A DNA stretch of 11,448 bases from an uncultured Ruminococcus sp. (GTDB taxonomy: Bacteria; Bacillota; Clostridia; Oscillospirales; CAG-272). Position 1 is the stretch's first letter. The number at the start of each line of letters is the position of its first letter. Below are positions 1 through 6,756 of this stretch, in pieces. Position numbers and translations under genes: made by a program. Where the stretch lies: assembly GCA_902783705.1 (NCBI GenBank), contig CACZSA010000107.1, positions 1-11,448 on the forward strand, written 5' to 3'. The notes beneath the pieces are model-generated. The model was not told the DNA's origin and made no database searches. It saw nothing but the letters and a program-made list of their open reading frames with translations.

Positions 1-1020
1 GAGCTCGAGCCGTCCGTCCTCCGTGAAGCGGATGCGGTCGATGGCGATCTTGCGGGCCTTGTCCTTCGGCGGGATGAGGTTCATGTACTCCGGCGCGTAG
101 CCCGGCCAATGCTGGAGGGCATAGCCGTCGGCGGGAAGCTCACCCGCGGTCCGCTCTTTCCACGGTCTCTCCGCCGTGCTGTTGGTGAAGGGCGTGTCGG
201 TGATCATGTGGTACACCATGAAGAGCTCTTCCCCGTCCTTCGACGCGACGATGCTGTTGTGTCCCGGCGCCCAGATCCCGGCCTCGGGTACCTCCGCGAG
301 GATCGGGTTCTCTTCCGCCTTGACCCACGGTCCCATGGGACAGTCCGCCGTCGCGTAGCCCACGCCGTAGTCCTCGAAGGTGTTGGCGGAGAACATCATG
401 TAGTAGGTATTGCCGTGCTTCATGACGAACGGGCCTTCGTTCCATCTCCGCTTGTGCAGAGGCAGGGTGTGTCCTTCCCACGCCTGCACGGGGCGGATCA
501 TCAGCTGCGGCTCGCCGAGGAGTCCGGTGAAATCGGGCTTCATTTCCGCGCCGTAGATCCAGCTCTCCTCGATGTCGTCCCGCCCGACGGGATGGTGATA
601 GCAGCTGTGCGCCCAGTAGAGCCAGAAGCGCCCGTGCTCCTCGTAGACGTTGATGTCGATCGGGCAGTAGTCGGGATCGTAGAGCGGACGTCCGAGCGGA
701 TCGTGATATGGTCCCTCCGGCTTATCCGCGACGAGCACGCCGATCTTGCGGTTCTCGGCCTCGTCATAGGGATTGTCCTTCGCCTCGGTGGTATGGAAGA
801 TCCAGTACTTCCCGTGGAAGTAATAGAGCTCTGGCGCGCTGGCTCCTCCATAGAACCAGTCATCCTCCCCCGGCGTATAGGCCGCGCCGAGGTCCTCGTA
901 ATGGACGAGGTCCGGTGAACGATAGAGCCGCCAGCCGGAGCAGAGGATGTAGTAGTACCCGTCCTGCGCGAGCATGGCAAACGGGTCGGAGCCGAACTGA
1001 AGGGGATTCCGGTAAAGCAT
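1..1020 (-). CDS. Glycoside hydrolase family 43 (beta-xylosidase / alpha-L-arabinofuranosidase type), 3' end beyond the window
   Basis: Reading the complement from ATG at 1018-1020 gives 340 codons with no stop before the window edge, so the C-terminus is missing. The protein has the five-bladed beta-propeller pattern of GH43: an early GSDPFAM motif with the likely catalytic base Asp12, SAPELYYFHGKYW at 62-73, Asp122 in PIDINVY (likely pKa-modulating Asp), and Glu195 in WNEGPFV followed by YYMMFSAN (likely acid). WAPGHNSIV at 250-258 supplies the usual propeller His254. There is no signal peptide, so it should act in the cytoplasm on imported xylo- or arabino-oligosaccharides. A GGGAGG ribosome site at 1027-1032, six bases from the ATG, fixes the start. 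It lies 48 bp after the MFS gene on the same strand and is probably co-transcribed with it. Family call is strong; xylosidase versus arabinofuranosidase cannot be decided here. Most of the catalytic domain is present. Confidence 0.9.
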   Translation of the reverse strand, partial: MLYRNPLQFGSDPFAMLAQDGYYYILCSGWRLYRSPDLVHYEDLGAAYTPGEDDWFYGGASAPELYYFHGKYWIFHTTEAKDNPYDEAENRKIGVLVADKPEGPYHDPLGRPLYDPDYCPIDINVYEEHGRFWLYWAHSCYHHPVGRDDIEESWIYGAEMKPDFTGLLGEPQLMIRPVQAWEGHTLPLHKRRWNEGPFVMKHGNTYYMMFSANTFEDYGVGYATADCPMGPWVKAEENPILAEVPEAGIWAPGHNSIVASKDGEELFMVYHMITDTPFTNSTAERPWKERTAGELPADGYALQHWPGYAPEYMNLIPPKDKARKIAIDRIRFTEDGRLEL

Positions 1021-1068
1021 AATAAACCTCCCGTTGATTGATCCGGTGTGATGACAGCGGTTATTCCG

Positions 1069-2241
1069 TCAATCCTTCCGCAGCATGAATACGTTCACGG
1101 CGAGCAGGATCGGGAAGCACACCCCGGCGAGGATCCCCGCCTGAATGTTCTCCCCCATGACATGGGAAATGTTCCCGACGACGGACGGTCCGATCGCGGC
1201 GCCGAGGTCTCCGCCGAGCGCCAGAAGCGCGAACAGGGCGGTCCCTCCCTTCGGCAGCCGCGCGGAGGAGATGCTGAGGGAGCCCGGCCACATGATCCCC
1301 ACGGAAAAGCCGCAGAGCATGCAGCCGATAAGCCCCATGACGGGCCAGACGGAGAGCGCCGCCAGCAGGTAGCTGATGAGGCAGAGGATGCCGGAGGCGA
1401 TCATAAAGCCGGACAGATTCACCTTCTCGCCGTACTTTCCGTACCAGACGCGGCTCAGACCCATGAAGACGGCAAAACCGCAGGGACCGAGCAGATCGCC
1501 CACCGTTTTGGACACGCCCAGAGAGGATTCGGCGAACGCGGAAGCCCACTGCGCCATGGACAGCTCGGACGCGCCGGAGCACACCATCAGCACGATGAAC
1601 ATCCAGAAGACCTTGGTCTTCATGAGCTGGGAGATCGTCATGCCGTCGCCGTCGTTCACGATGGGTTCGATGGGACAGGTCGCGAAATTGAAAATGTTGT
1701 AAAGCGGGATAACCGACCACAGGCAGGCGAGGATGCGCCAGTGCTCCGTTCCGAAAATCGCGAAGAAGAGCGTGGAGCCGAGGACCGTTCCCACCGCCCC
1801 CCAGCTGTAAAACGAGTGCAGGAGGCTCATCATGGAGGCTTTGTTCTCAAACGGGCACGCCTCGATAATGGGACTGCAGAGGACCTCGATCAGCCCGCTC
1901 CCGACGGCGTAGATCATCACGCAGATCAGGATCCCGATGAAGGGGCGGGGACACAGATCCGGGAGGAAGGCGAGCATGAGCAGGCCGCCGCCGGAGGTCA
2001 CCTGCGCGAGGATAATGCTCGTTCGGTAGCCGATCCTGTCGACGAACTTCGCGCTGAGGAAATCGACAACAAGCTGCGTCAGGAAGAAGACGAGCGGAAT
2101 GAGCGCGAGGTCCGCGTAGGATATGCCGTACGCCCGGTAAAACGTGAGAAAAAGGAGCGGCGTGAAATTGGCGGAGATGGCCTGCGTGATAAATCCGAAA
2201 TAGCACGCGGTCTTGGTCCGCCGGTAGTTCTTCTGAGTCAT
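1069..2241 (-). CDS. Major facilitator superfamily sugar permease, FHS (fucose permease)-like
   Basis: A 390-residue, very hydrophobic protein with the length and pattern of a 12-helix MFS carrier. The motif-A loop between helices 2 and 3 reads FVDRIGYR (66-73), and a related SRVWYGKYGEK loop lies at 263-273 in the second half. A hydrophilic central loop at about 190-210 separates the two six-helix bundles. The helix-5 region LLHSFYSWGAVG (140-151) resembles the FHS group that includes fucose, glucose and galactose permeases; this subgroup call is a judgement from pattern only. It probably brings a mono- or oligosaccharide through the cytoplasmic membrane by proton symport. The start at 2239-2241 is preceded by a modest GAAAGG (2253-2258) at 11 bases. 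It is the first gene of a two-gene unit with the GH43 enzyme, which suggests that the carried sugar feeds or comes from that enzyme's substrate. Confidence 0.88.
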   Translation of the reverse strand: MTQKNYRRTKTACYFGFITQAISANFTPLLFLTFYRAYGISYADLALIPLVFFLTQLVVDFLSAKFVDRIGYRTSIILAQVTSGGGLLMLAFLPDLCPRPFIGILICVMIYAVGSGLIEVLCSPIIEACPFENKASMMSLLHSFYSWGAVGTVLGSTLFFAIFGTEHWRILACLWSVIPLYNIFNFATCPIEPIVNDGDGMTISQLMKTKVFWMFIVLMVCSGASELSMAQWASAFAESSLGVSKTVGDLLGPCGFAVFMGLSRVWYGKYGEKVNLSGFMIASGILCLISYLLAALSVWPVMGLIGCMLCGFSVGIMWPGSLSISSARLPKGGTALFALLALGGDLGAAIGPSVVGNISHVMGENIQAGILAGVCFPILLAVNVFMLRKD

Positions 2242-2284
2242 GCTGTCAAAAACCTTTCGGGGATGTGCATATTTCTGTCACCGT

Positions 2285-2314
2285 ATTGTACCATACCGGA
2301 CGGATAAATGTCAA
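2285..2314 (-). promoter_or_regulatory. Sigma-A promoter for the MFS-GH43 unit, extended -10
   Basis: On the minus strand a perfect -35 TTGACA (2309-2314) is followed after 18 bp by TACAAT (2285-2290), preceded by TGG, an extended -10. Transcription should start near 2278, leaving a leader of about 37 nt before the MFS ATG at 2241. The promoter lies beyond the terminator of the upstream lipoprotein gene, so this unit is independent. Confidence 0.85.
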
Positions 2315-2350
2315 GGATATCGGGAAAGAATGCGGATGCGGGGAGGGGAC

Positions 2351-2383
2351 AAAACAAAAGCCGCCGATATTGTACCGGCGGCT
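2351..2383 (-). terminator. Intrinsic terminator of the solute-binding protein gene
   Basis: Perfect 8-bp inverted repeat AGCCGCCG (2359-2366) and CGGCGGCT (2376-2383) around a 9-nt loop. On the minus strand the stem runs directly into TTTTGTTTT (2358 down to 2351). It lies about 27 bp past the stop codon at 2410 and is a textbook rho-independent terminator in that direction. Confidence 0.9.
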
Positions 2384-2409
2384 CGATTGGATTACGGACA
2401 GGTCTGCCC

Positions 2410-3957
2410 TTATCCTTCGTCGTTTGCGAGGATGCTGTTGACCATCTTTTCGCAGGTCTTTTTGAGGATCTTTTCCTTCCGCTTATAGGCGGAGGCGAAG
2501 TCGGTGGAGTCGGCGGAGACGAGATCCGTGAACATCTGGATCATGGAGTCTCCGAGCGCGTTGTTGTAGCAGAGCACGAAGGAGGAACCGAAGTTGTCGT
2601 GGATCAGGTCGATCATCTGCGACACTTTGGTGTCGGCGGAGTACTTGACCTTCAGGGCCTGATCGTAGTAAACCGGAATGACGCTCTTCGAGGTCTCGCG
2701 GTTCAGCACCTCGATGCAGACCGTGTCGAAATCGATGTCCGGGGACGTGACCGGGATCGCGCCCATTTCGGTGGTATCGTGGATCGACGTGTAGTACTTG
2801 TCGCTCTCGTAGAGCTTCGGATAGGGGATCGGGCCGACGTCAAACTCGAACTCGCGCATCTTCGAGAGGTCGTTCAGACGCTGGTACAGGCAAATGAGGG
2901 AGAGCTTGTTGCCGAAGAGGTTGCGCAGGCCCATGTTCATGTCGGCGCTCTCCTTGATGCCGACGAAGTTGCCGTTGCAGCGGTAGAGCTTGTTGAGAGC
3001 TTCCGCGTACGCTACGGAGCGGTCGTTGTTGAAGGAGATCACGGGCTCGTCGCCGCTGCGGTCGATGAAGTCGATCCCGGCGGAACCGACGAACGCGATC
3101 AGGCAGCCCCAATAATCGTGGGCGTACATGCCGAACTGGTCGCCCTCCTGACGCACGCCGTCGCCGTTGAGGTCCACGTAGTTCTCGTTCAGAGTCTGGG
3201 TCATCTTCTCGTAGGTCCAGCCGCCCTCGAGGACAATGTTGTCGAGGTATTCCGGATCGCCGTAGGCGTCGTCGCATAGCTGCTTGTTGTAGAACAGGCA
3301 GTGCGCGGAGGCGAGACAGTCGAGGAAAAAGTCTCCCGCCATGACGTAGGAATGACCCGGCACGAGGACGAGGTCCTCCATGGTGTCCGTGTACCAGTAC
3401 GGCTGATTGTAGTCGAAGTTTTCGTCGTGCCTGGCAAGGTTGTAGAAGATGTTCTCGTCGGAGAGGGAGATCAGCGAGCGGTCGTCGTTGATGATGAGGT
3501 CGTACAGGTCGTCGCCCGCCATGATGAGCGTGCGGATCGAGGACTCGGCGTTGGAGTAGGTGTAGTTTGCCTCGGTGAATTCGAGCTTGATGTTGAGCAG
3601 CTCCTCGACCTTGGCGTTGCGCTCGAAGACGGCGTCGTTCACGATCTCGCCGTTGAGCATGCCGGAGCCCTCGATGAACTCGTTGGCGTTGGTGGCGTCG
3701 GTCGAATCGGCGGAGGACTGGATGCGGAAGGCGCGTCCGTCATAGTTATAGTCGTCGAAGCGGTGGTCGACGTATTCCTCTTCTTCCTCGACGGGCGTTG
3801 TCACCTGCGTGTCGCCTGCGGAAGAAGCGGCTCCGGCGTCTCCCTCCGTGCTGTCCGCCGCGTTTTCGGTTCCCTGCGAGCATCCCGTGAGGGCGAGCGG
3901 CAGCGTCATGCAGAGGCAGAGCAGAATTGCCAGCATTCGGTTCAATCCGTTTTTCAT
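2410..3957 (-). CDS. ABC transporter extracellular solute-binding lipoprotein
   Basis: A 515-residue lipoprotein. The N-terminus has basic residues, a hydrophobic core and a lipobox LTGC with Cys26, so it should be tethered to the outer face of the membrane. Residues 27-65 form a low-complexity Ala/Ser/Thr then Glu-rich spacer. The rest has the look of large Clostridia carbohydrate-binding proteins of the family 1 / LplA-YtcQ type: an early DYNYDGRAFRIQ strand, DAVFERNAKVEELLNIKLEF (108-127), LIMAGDDLYDLII, GGWTYEKMTQ (245-254) and a calcium-loop-like DLNGDGVRQEGDQFGM (262-277). The ATG at 3955-3957 is chosen because AGAGGA (3966-3971) stands eight bases before it and the signal sequence begins there; the reading frame stays open further upstream but would run through the promoter. 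No permease or ATPase gene adjoins it. Ligand unknown; a di- or oligosaccharide is the likely class. Confidence 0.88.
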   Translation of the reverse strand: MKNGLNRMLAILLCLCMTLPLALTGCSQGTENAADSTEGDAGAASSAGDTQVTTPVEEEEEYVDHRFDDYNYDGRAFRIQSSADSTDATNANEFIEGSGMLNGEIVNDAVFERNAKVEELLNIKLEFTEANYTYSNAESSIRTLIMAGDDLYDLIINDDRSLISLSDENIFYNLARHDENFDYNQPYWYTDTMEDLVLVPGHSYVMAGDFFLDCLASAHCLFYNKQLCDDAYGDPEYLDNIVLEGGWTYEKMTQTLNENYVDLNGDGVRQEGDQFGMYAHDYWGCLIAFVGSAGIDFIDRSGDEPVISFNNDRSVAYAEALNKLYRCNGNFVGIKESADMNMGLRNLFGNKLSLICLYQRLNDLSKMREFEFDVGPIPYPKLYESDKYYTSIHDTTEMGAIPVTSPDIDFDTVCIEVLNRETSKSVIPVYYDQALKVKYSADTKVSQMIDLIHDNFGSSFVLCYNNALGDSMIQMFTDLVSADSTDFASAYKRKEKILKKTCEKMVNSILANDEG

Positions 3958-4043
3958 GGAAATGATCCTCTTTTCTCTATTCTGGGGGGCGGATCCCGTC
4001 TTGTTCTCGCCGGCGGAAGAATCCATACCCTTGTATATTTCAT

Positions 4044-4072
4044 AGTATAGCACAAATTTTCCGGATTTGCAA
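4044..4072 (-). promoter_or_regulatory. Promoter of the solute-binding lipoprotein gene
   Basis: Minus-strand -35 TTGCAA (4067-4072), 17-bp spacer, then TATACT (4044-4049) preceded by TGC, an extended -10. Start of transcription should be near 4037, giving a leader of about 80 nt. The -35 is non-consensus and is shared, with part of the spacer, by the promoter of the CBM protein gene at 6467-6495. Confidence 0.75.
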
Positions 4073-4155
4073 CCTCTATTTTGGAAATATCGATGAATAA
4101 TGATAAGAAAAATTATCTGTCCGCTGCACCCAGGGCGCTCTGAAATGCAAGCAGA

Positions 4156-4192
4156 ACCGCCCGGATCTTCCATTGCGGACGATCCGGGCGGT
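4156..4192 (-). terminator. Terminator-like hairpin after the CBM surface protein gene
   Basis: Perfect 12-bp inverted repeat ACCGCCCGGATC (4156-4167) and GATCCGGGCGGT (4181-4192) with a 13-nt loop, 35 bp past the stop codon at 4228. On the minus strand it is followed by TTCTGCTTGCATTT, which is T-rich but broken, so the stem is convincing while the U-tract is weak. It sits between two same-strand genes and should separate their transcripts. Confidence 0.7.
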
Positions 4193-4227
4193 GTGTGTAT
4201 GAGATTGTCAGAGTGAAGGCTTGCGAT

Positions 4228-6360
4228 TTATCTTCTCTTCGCGATCCACGCGGAGCCGAGGACCGTCACGAGGACGATCAGGGAGCCGCCGAGGAACGAG
4301 CCGCAGCCGGACTTCGCAGTCTCAGCGGGCGTATCCGTCGCAGCCGGCGTGGAAGCGGGTTCCGCAGCGGGTTCTTCGCTCGTCGGTTCTTCCGCGGGTT
4401 CCGGTTCGGGTTCCGGCTCCGGTTCGGGCTCCGGTTCGGGAGCAGGTTCCGGTTCGGGCTTTGCGGGCTTCTCGCCGGTCTTCTCACCGTACAGGGTCAG
4501 CTCGGACACCTGGAACGTACCGGAGGCGGTGCCTTCCGCTTCGAAGCGGACGAACGCAACGTTTTCGGCAGTGCCTTCGCCGTTGTAGTACGTCTGGTTC
4601 TTCTCTTCAAAGAAGGTGTCGTCGCCGGAGGCCAGCTCGGTCCAGTTCTCGCCGTCCGCGGAAACGGAGATCGTCCACGCGTTCGGGGATCTGCCGTTGT
4701 ATTCCGCGTTGTCGTTCGCCGTCGCCATCGCGAAGCCGGTTACCTTGTAGGTGGCGTCGAGGGACGCTTCGGATTCCGCCGGGAATTCGTTCGTGCAGAA
4801 CTTCGTGCCGACGTCGCCGTCCCAGAGGTTATCGGAGCCTTCGCCGCCGAAGCCGTTTGTGCCGTCTTCCCATTCATAGCCGGTGATCGGGGTCATGCCG
4901 ACCGCAGCCGCCGCGTCCGTCAGCTTCTTGAAGCCGCGGGATTCCTCGGCGGGCTTCTCCGTCACAGTGGCAGTGGGCAGAGGTGCGCCGCCGCGGTACT
5001 TCGCGTTGTCAGCCGCCGCGTTCTGCGCGATCTCCTCGGGAGACAGCGCGCGGTTGTAGAAACGGATCGCGTACACGTCGCCCAGCCAGTTGCGCTGCTC
5101 GCTCTCGTGACCGAGGAAGAGGGTATCGGCGATGTTGGTTTCAACCGGGACGTTCTCGGAGACCAGAACGCCGTCGACATACATCCAGCAGTCCTGCGAG
5201 TTGATATCGAACACGACCGCGACCGTGGAGTCGTTCACGAGCTCAGCGCCGTCTTCCGCCATCGGTCTGTCTTTGTTCGCATCGTTGTACTTATACTCGA
5301 GGTTGTCGTTGGAAACGCGGATGAAGAGGGAGAAGTGGTCGTTGTCGGAGATGATGAGGGAGACCCAGTCCGTCGCCGGGAATTCCAGCTCGCCAGCGGC
5401 AAATTCGACCGTGTAGGTATCGCCGTTCACCACATCGAGGAGCTCGTCGGGGAAGTAGTTCCGGGTGGAGTCGATGTGGAAGGACTTGTCGGTCCAGTAG
5501 TTGTTGTCGGTGGAGATGTCCACTTCAAAATCGTGACCGTTGCCGGAAGCGTCCTTCCAGACAGTCGCGTTCTTGTCCTGCGAACCGTTCTGGTTGTTCG
5601 CGCCGTCGTACCACGCGACAAGGCCGTCCGTCACATACGACGCGTCGGAGGCAGCGGGAGCGGGAGCAGTGCCGTCGCCGCCCTGCAGCGTGAGGTTGCC
5701 GTAGAGCATCGTCCCCTGCCATGCGTTGTTGGCGTCGTCGCTCCATCCATAAGCGCCGGACCGTTCCGTTTCGCCGGATACCTGGTCGTTGACCTGAATG
5801 TCAAATCCGATCACCTGACCGGCCTTCAGTTCGGTCTCCATGGGCTCCATCAGGATCTGCGCTTCGTAGATATAACCCGTATCGGAGGTCGACATAGCAA
5901 CGGTCGCGGCATCCTGCAGATTGACCGAACCCATAGGGGATCCGTCGTAGGTGAGGTAGGTCTCGTCGTCCGCACACATGGCGAAATAGGCCTGAAAATC
6001 GTCCTCGAAACCAATAGATTTCAGGTTGTTGAGATCGAAATACACTTCCATCCCGTCCCCGACGGAAGGACCGCCGCTGAAGCTGTGGTCGGAGTCGTTG
6101 ACCTCAATGAGGACATACAGGGCTCCCGGCTGCCACATAGTACGGAACTGGGAGGTGATTCCGGTATCCCGACCATCCTTCAGACGGTTGATCGGATAAG
6201 AGGGAACGCTGTCCCATGCCGCTTCGATCGTTCCGTCAATCGTGGGCGTGCCCTGAACGGCGATGCCTTCCGGCGTGTCGTCGTCTGCCGCAGAAACCGG
6301 AATGATGATGAGCGATAGCAACAAAGCTGTCAAGACTAAGAAGGAGAACCCTTTTTTCAT
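4228..6360 (-). CDS. Secreted, membrane- or wall-anchored multimodular carbohydrate-binding protein (CBM9-like, LamG, F5/8 type C)
   Basis: 710 residues. A signal peptide (MKKG, hydrophobic 6-22, VSA-ADD cleavage near 24) starts it. Residues 30-228 look like a CBM9-type module: PTIDGTIEAAWDSVP, ALYVLIEVNDSD, GDGMEVYFDL and a GFDIQVND strand. Residues 243-457 resemble a LamG/concanavalin-A-like jelly roll (LVAWYDGANN, SGNGHDFEV, CWMYVDGVLV, GDVYAIRFYNRALSPEEI). Residues about 495-627 match an F5/8 type C (CBM32-like) domain (DNLWDGDVGTKFCTN, WTISVSADGENWTEL, FQVSELTLYG). A Pro-Glu repeat (635-655) and Ala/Thr/Glu linker lead to GCGS (685-688 region), one hydrophobic helix and a final KRR. I see no catalytic motif, so it probably holds glycan at the cell surface. 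The start has AAAGGA (6370-6375) nine bases upstream. It has its own promoter and terminator. Domain types are good matches by eye; the ligand is unknown. Confidence 0.87.
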   Translation of the reverse strand: MKKGFSFLVLTALLLSLIIIPVSAADDDTPEGIAVQGTPTIDGTIEAAWDSVPSYPINRLKDGRDTGITSQFRTMWQPGALYVLIEVNDSDHSFSGGPSVGDGMEVYFDLNNLKSIGFEDDFQAYFAMCADDETYLTYDGSPMGSVNLQDAATVAMSTSDTGYIYEAQILMEPMETELKAGQVIGFDIQVNDQVSGETERSGAYGWSDDANNAWQGTMLYGNLTLQGGDGTAPAPAASDASYVTDGLVAWYDGANNQNGSQDKNATVWKDASGNGHDFEVDISTDNNYWTDKSFHIDSTRNYFPDELLDVVNGDTYTVEFAAGELEFPATDWVSLIISDNDHFSLFIRVSNDNLEYKYNDANKDRPMAEDGAELVNDSTVAVVFDINSQDCWMYVDGVLVSENVPVETNIADTLFLGHESEQRNWLGDVYAIRFYNRALSPEEIAQNAAADNAKYRGGAPLPTATVTEKPAEESRGFKKLTDAAAAVGMTPITGYEWEDGTNGFGGEGSDNLWDGDVGTKFCTNEFPAESEASLDATYKVTGFAMATANDNAEYNGRSPNAWTISVSADGENWTELASGDDTFFEEKNQTYYNGEGTAENVAFVRFEAEGTASGTFQVSELTLYGEKTGEKPAKPEPEPAPEPEPEPEPEPEPEPAEEPTSEEPAAEPASTPAATDTPAETAKSGCGSFLGGSLIVLVTVLGSAWIAKRR
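4396..4458 (-). repeat. Hexanucleotide tandem repeat coding a Pro-Glu linker
   Basis: About ten copies of a six-base unit (GGTTCG, GGTTCC, GGCTCC on the plus strand) encode alternating Pro and Glu at residues 635-655 of the surface protein, with one Ala interruption. Such a stretch forms a stiff, extended spacer between the last binding domain and the membrane anchor. Copy number may vary between strains through slippage. Confidence 0.85.
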
Positions 6361-6445
6361 GTTGTTGGTTCCTTTCCATGAATAATTTGTGCCGTTGATC
6401 CGCAGAACAGGTTTTCAGCGCGGGGACCATGCTTCAAACGAGTTC

Positions 6446-6457
6446 GCCGGATCCGGC
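6446..6457. promoter_or_regulatory. 12-bp perfect palindrome in the leader of the CBM protein gene
   Basis: GCCGGATCCGGC lies about 10 bp downstream of the -10 box at 6467-6472, where a repressor could block transcription. It may equally be a chance GC-rich palindrome; a second copy was not seen near the other promoters. Confidence 0.35.
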
Positions 6458-6466
6458 ATCGCATCA

Positions 6467-6495
6467 ATTATACAGGATTTTTTCCATTATTGCAA
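6467..6495 (-). promoter_or_regulatory. Promoter of the CBM surface protein gene
   Basis: On the minus strand TTGCAA (6490-6495), a 17-bp spacer, and a perfect TATAAT (6467-6472). The leader to the ATG at 6360 would be about 100 nt. The spacer carries GGAAAA at the same place as the promoter of the solute-binding lipoprotein gene. Confidence 0.8.
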
Positions 6496-6500
6496 TACTT

Positions 6501-6527
6501 TTTGGTTTTTTTTACAATTGGACCAAA
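6501..6527. promoter_or_regulatory. Inverted repeat TTTGGT-N15-ACCAAA, possible operator
   Basis: TTTGGT (6501-6506) and ACCAAA (6522-6527) form a six-base inverted repeat. The right half overlaps a small palindrome TTGGACCAA (6518-6526). It lies a few bases upstream of the minus-strand -35, a position typical of an activator site. Short and in AT-rich sequence, so it may be chance. Confidence 0.3.
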
Positions 6528-6626
6528 TCAGCGGATCTGACGGGATCACGCCCCCGGAGATCGACGCGTCCCTTTCTCCAAAACCGCGATTATGTGAATT
6601 TCTTCCCGCTCGGCGGCAGGATTTCC

Positions 6627-6656
6627 TTGACATTGTTTTTGAATCTATGTTATAAT
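6627..6656 (+). promoter_or_regulatory. Sigma-A promoter of the glycosidase operon, extended -10
   Basis: Perfect TTGACA (6627-6632), an 18-bp spacer, and perfect TATAAT (6651-6656) preceded by TGT (extended -10). Transcription should start near 6663, leaving a leader of about 94 nt. The same TTGACA-18-TGn design drives the MFS-GH43 unit, and flanking bases on the upstream side also match. Confidence 0.88.
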
Positions 6657-6676
6657 TTTCACAGCAAGGCGCGAGG

Positions 6677-6707
6677 CCGGGCGGGCGATACGGCGCTGCC
6701 CTCCCGG
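6677..6707 (+). other. Imperfect hairpin in the leader of the glycosidase operon
   Basis: CCGGGCGGGC (6677-6686) can pair with GCCCTCCCGG (6698-6707) at nine of ten positions around an 11-nt loop. There is no following T-run, so it is not an ordinary terminator. It could stabilise the leader RNA or be incidental in GC-rich DNA. Confidence 0.35.
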
Positions 6708-6756
6708 TCACGGCAAAAACCGCGGCGTAGTCCGCGTGACAGACGAGGTAATGATG

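Larger units (their letters stand above)
6361..6756. other. Divergent intergenic region between the CBM protein gene and the glycosidase operon
   Basis: This 396-bp gap holds no convincing gene. It contains back-to-back promoters (minus strand 6467-6495, plus strand 6627-6656), a 12-bp palindrome GCCGGATCCGGC (6446-6457) in the leader of the minus-strand gene, an inverted repeat TTTGGT/ACCAAA (6501-6527) just upstream of the minus promoter, and an imperfect hairpin (6677-6707) in the plus-strand leader. The part around 6463-6530 is much more AT-rich than the coding DNA. No regulator gene is present in the window. Confidence 0.7.

Noticed and set aside
109..918. A 269-codon plus-strand frame opposite the GH43 gene.
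   Set aside because: No domain match and no ribosome site; the minus-strand frame has all the GH43 motifs in order.
1048..2307. A 419-codon plus-strand frame opposite the MFS gene.
   Set aside because: Charged, low-complexity translation with many His, Asp, Glu and Arg, no recognisable fold, and no ribosome site; the opposite strand encodes an obvious 12-helix carrier.
2308..4050. Plus-strand frames at 2308-3279 and 3301-4050 opposite the solute-binding lipoprotein gene.
   Set aside because: Val/Asp/Glu/Arg-rich shadow translations without domains; the minus strand carries a lipobox protein with promoter and terminator.
3958..4173. A 72-codon upstream extension of the solute-binding protein to ATG at 4173.
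   Set aside because: It would read through the promoter at 4044-4072 and part of the hairpin at 4156-4192 and would bury the lipoprotein signal peptide inside the protein.
4396..4458. The six-base tandem repeat considered as a CRISPR or regulatory array.
   Set aside because: The units are contiguous, have no spacers, stay in frame and encode a Pro-Glu linker.
4195..6318. A 707-codon open frame on the plus strand, opposite the CBM surface protein gene.
   Set aside because: The translation is rich in Arg, Gly and Val with no domain or signal sequence, as expected for the antisense of GC-rich coding DNA. The minus-strand protein has clear domains, promoter and ribosome site.
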